Below, piece by piece: positions 61,806 to 64,000 of a stretch of DNA of 64,000 nt (position 1 is its first letter; the number at the start of each line of letters is the position of its first letter). The notes under the pieces are model-generated. The model saw only the letters and a program-made list of their open reading frames with translations, was not told the DNA's origin and ran no database searches. Position numbers and translations under genes: made by a program. Source of the DNA: Acidimicrobiales bacterium (GTDB taxonomy: Bacteria > Actinomycetota > Acidimicrobiia > Acidimicrobiales > SZUA-35); assembly GCA_041394265.1 (NCBI GenBank), contig JAWKIO010000005.1, positions 1,736,001 through 1,800,000 on the forward strand, given 5' to 3'.

Positions 61806-62912
61806 TCAGGCCAGGATCTCGTCGATGAGTTCGACCAGCGCGAGGTCGTCGATGGCGGCAAACACTCGCCGAACCATCTCGGTGACGTAGCGGCGACCAC
61901 GTTCGTTGGTGTGGTCGAGCGTGCCGGCGATCACCGTGGCGTGGGTGAGGGAGAACAGCATCCCTCGGCGGTAGTCGCGCCAGGCGTCGTCGGCGGTGTA
62001 GTCGCTCACTCCGCTCGCGGTGAGCTCGGTGTGCCAGGCACCGATGAGGTCCTGTTCGTGCTCGCGACGGATCTCGGTCGGCAGGTTGCCACCCATGAAG
62101 TAGCCAAGATCCTGCGCGGCCCGGCCGCGCAGCGCGCCCTGCCAGTCGACTGCCACCACCGGCTCGTCTTCGGCGGATGCCCCGAAGAACAGGTTGTCCA
62201 TTCGGACATCACCGTGGATGACGGTGAGCGGCGCCGTTGCCATCCACTCGAAGATGGTCGGGAGCGCAGCGAGGAACCGATCCTTGAGACCAGCGAGGTG
62301 CGTGGGGATCACCTCGGCAAAGTTCTCGACCATCGGGTCCCACCCGAACGCTGCACCCTGCATGAGCCCCTCGGAGCTGTAGGACGGGTGGACCATGGGG
62401 AGGAACTCGAGTGTGTCGTCCTCGACACGATCCCAGAAGCTGGCGTGCAGTCGACCCATCCATCGCATGACCGCCTGGGCCTGGTCGAGCGTGGCACCGG
62501 CGATCTGGTCCCCGAGCACACGAGAGGACAGGTCCTCGACGATCAGGGTGAAGTCGTCGCCGTCGATGTCGGCGTAGTAGATGCCGGGCATGGTGGCGGC
62601 GCAGCGATCGGCCACGTCTCGGTAGAAAAGCACCTCACGTCGATAGAGATCGAAGAGTGATGCGACCGAGCGGTTGGCGTCGTTGTCGGACGGACGCTTG
62701 AGAATCAGCACCTCGGGCCCGTCGCCTTCGGCGTACTCGATGCAAAGCCGTTCGAGACCCGACATCAGTCCGACGCCTTCACCAAGCGATTCACGCCGAA
62801 GCGACGCAACGGTGACATCGAGACCGTCGGCCCGCATGACCTGCGTGAGCCAGGCCGCATTGAGGTCGTCGTTGTTGCGCGGGAGTTGGGGGCGGGCACC
62901 GATCGAAGACAT
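61806..62912 (-). CDS. Phosphotransferase (aminoglycoside / ecdysteroid kinase-like)
   Basis: A 368-residue kinase-fold protein. The catalytic loop is VIHGDVRMDNLFFG (about residue 222) and the metal motif VVAVDWQG (about 240). An ATP-binding N-lobe has GEGVGLMSGLERL and EVLILKRPSDN with the Lys. Related proteins in actinobacteria include ecdysteroid-kinase-like and CHK families acting on small alcohols or choline. The substrate is unknown. It lies 12 bp after purU on the same strand and may be co-transcribed with it. Confidence 0.8.
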   Translation of the reverse strand: MSSIGARPQLPRNNDDLNAAWLTQVMRADGLDVTVASLRRESLGEGVGLMSGLERLCIEYAEGDGPEVLILKRPSDNDANRSVASLFDLYRREVLFYRDVADRCAATMPGIYYADIDGDDFTLIVEDLSSRVLGDQIAGATLDQAQAVMRWMGRLHASFWDRVEDDTLEFLPMVHPSYSSEGLMQGAAFGWDPMVENFAEVIPTHLAGLKDRFLAALPTIFEWMATAPLTVIHGDVRMDNLFFGASAEDEPVVAVDWQGALRGRAAQDLGYFMGGNLPTEIRREHEQDLIGAWHTELTASGVSDYTADDAWRDYRRGMLFSLTHATVIAGTLDHTNERGRRYVTEMVRRVFAAIDDLALVELIDEILA

Positions 62913-62924
62913 AGGGCCGCGTGG

Positions 62925-63779
62925 CTACGGGAACACCACCGTCTTCGCCCCGATCTGCAGGATGCGATCCTCGGCCCAGGCCCGCACGGCGCGGGCCAGC
63001 ACGAGGCGCTCGGTGTCCTGCCCGAGTTCGACGATCTGCTCGGCCGTGTGCGCATGGGTGACCCGAGCGACGTCCTGCTCGATGATCGGGCCCTCGTCGA
63101 GATCAGCCGTCACGAAATGGGCGGTGGCCCCGACGAGTTTCACGCCGCGATCGTGAGCCTGGTGATACGGCTTCGCGCCCTTGAACCCCGGCAGGAACGA
63201 GTGGTGAATGTTGATTGCCCGGCCCCGCAGCTCGGTGCAGAGATCCCCCGACAGGATCTGCATGTAACGGGCCAACACGACCAGGTCGATGTTGTGGGAG
63301 TCGATCAGGTGCTTGATCTGGGCCTCCTGCTGCGCCTTGGTGTCCTTCGTGATGGGTAGGTGGAGGAAGGGGACGTCGTACCGGCCGGCGACCGGCTGAC
63401 AGTCGGGGTGGTTGGAGACGATGAGCGGGACATCGATCGCCAGCATCCCGTTGCGCCACCGGTACAGCAGGTCGACCAGACAGTGATCGAACTTCGACAC
63501 CATGATCAGCACTCGCGGCCGTTGGCTGCTCGGTCGCACCCGCAACGTCGGGCGGTCCAATCCGGCATCGGCGAGGCGGGCGGCGACGACCTCGCGTAGC
63601 GCCGCCGAGTCGCCGTCGGTCTCGACGACCGTCCGCATGCAGAACGTGGACGAGTCTGGATCGGTGAACTGAGCGTTCTCGACGATGTTCCCCCGAGCGT
63701 CGAGCACACCAGAGGTCACGGCGTGGACGATGCCTGGACGGTCCGGGCAGGTGAGCGTGAGGATGTGGCTGGTGGTCAT
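62925..63779 (-). CDS. purU: Formyltetrahydrofolate deformylase
   Basis: A 284-residue enzyme hydrolysing 10-formyl-THF to formate and THF, supplying formate and balancing one-carbon pools. An N-terminal ACT domain (TLTCPDRPGIVHAVTSGVLD) precedes the formyltransferase-like domain with VLIMVSKFDHCLVDLLYRW, VVLARYMQILSG, and the catalytic region INIHHSFLPGFKGAKPYHQAH and GVKLVGATAHFVTADLDEGPII in segments (HHSFLPGFKGAKP, GATAHFVTADLDEGP). Start ATG 63779 is chosen over TTG 63788. Confidence 0.95.
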   Translation of the reverse strand: MTTSHILTLTCPDRPGIVHAVTSGVLDARGNIVENAQFTDPDSSTFCMRTVVETDGDSAALREVVAARLADAGLDRPTLRVRPSSQRPRVLIMVSKFDHCLVDLLYRWRNGMLAIDVPLIVSNHPDCQPVAGRYDVPFLHLPITKDTKAQQEAQIKHLIDSHNIDLVVLARYMQILSGDLCTELRGRAINIHHSFLPGFKGAKPYHQAHDRGVKLVGATAHFVTADLDEGPIIEQDVARVTHAHTAEQIVELGQDTERLVLARAVRAWAEDRILQIGAKTVVFP

Positions 63780-63906
63780 CGACGGCAAGTGTGCCCGATT
63801 CGTGGACGGCGCACGTTCTGCGGCCCAGATCGCCCCACCCGAACGCAGCCACGAGAGCGACTCGCGGCGTTAGGGTCGCGTCATCGAGCAGACTCCGAGG
63901 TCGACC

Positions 63907-64000
63907 ATGCACGTGCTCTACGCCGATCGGCCGTTCCCACCGGCCTACCTGGATCTGATCGAGGGACGAGCCACCATCGTCGGCCCCGACGACGGGTTCG
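63907..64000 (+). CDS. Protein cut by window edge, possibly D-2-hydroxyacid dehydrogenase-like
   Basis: An open frame from ATG 63907 runs off the right edge, encoding MHVLYADRPFPPAYLDLI and beyond for 31 residues. The start resembles N-termini of D-isomer-specific 2-hydroxyacid dehydrogenases, but too little is present to be sure. It is divergent from purU across 127 bp. Confidence 0.5.
   Translation, partial: MHVLYADRPFPPAYLDLIEGRATIVGPDDGF

Overview
The window is high-GC DNA from an actinobacterium, most likely a member of the Acidimicrobiia (Ilumatobacter-like). The evidence is the gene set: a WhiB regulator, a dnaK-grpE-dnaJ-hspR-clpB operon with HspR, a clpS-DUF2017 pair, an F420-type (LLM) oxidoreductase, a mycothiol-type DinB-fold protein, an Mtb-like dCTP deaminase and an actinobacterial cytochrome oxidase cluster. 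Genus-level placement is inference. Apart from one stack of insertion sequences the region reads as chromosome; no phage, plasmid origin or CRISPR array was seen.

Layout. 1-9.6 kb: housekeeping and redox genes (HupE-like membrane protein, acyl-ACP desaturase, anti-sigma-like ATPase, dut, orn, acyl-ACP thioesterase, a WhiB7-type regulator with a leader ORF and hairpin, TlpA-like thioredoxin plus CcdA, poly-gamma-glutamate hydrolase-like protein, LLM oxidoreductase), ending in a nested inverted-repeat array. 9.6-12 kb: pdxH and a two-gene ABC exporter. 12-22.6 kb: aerobic respiration. Eight minus-strand genes run from a cofactor-less subunit I paralogue and a subunit III paralogue through a 7-TM protein into ctaC, ctaD, ctaE, ctaF and ctaG; ctaB (same strand) and divergent ctaA supply heme A. 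22.6-24 kb: clpS, DUF2017 and tRNAs for Glu, Asp and Phe. 24-38.5 kb: two unassigned proteins, purA, the chaperone operon, gpmI, a secreted HELGH metalloprotease and an MFS transporter. 38.7-41.3 kb: nitrogen module (winged-helix regulator, amt, glnB). 41.4-47.7 kb: iron-sulfur oxidoreductase, degenerate GH1-like protein, dcd, DUF3048 lipoprotein, DinB-fold protein, tRNA-Gly(CCC).

47.8-52.0 kb: three insertion sequences of different families (IS5-like, IS1380, IS630) lie end to end, each bounded by CTAG or its central TA, so the whole stack sits in one original CTAG. The first two transposases are frameshifted and the IS630 one is intact. Behind the stack is an accessory segment: an AbiE toxin-antitoxin pair with a palindrome at its start codon, a PH-like membrane protein, an unrecognised CxxC protein, and a Fic protein translationally coupled to an inositol-monophosphatase-family gene and preceded by two matching operator-like repeats. 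57.7-64 kb: a frameshifted acyl-CoA synthetase, a tightly packed nucleotidyltransferase / HIT / histidine-phosphatase cluster, a double EthD protein, an aminoglycoside/ecdysteroid-kinase-like protein, purU, and the start of one more gene.

Most novel candidates: the heme-ligand-less COX1/COX3 paralogue module upstream of the true oxidase; the Fic-IMPase unit with repeated operators; the WhiB7-like leader; and the CTAG stack of insertion sequences.
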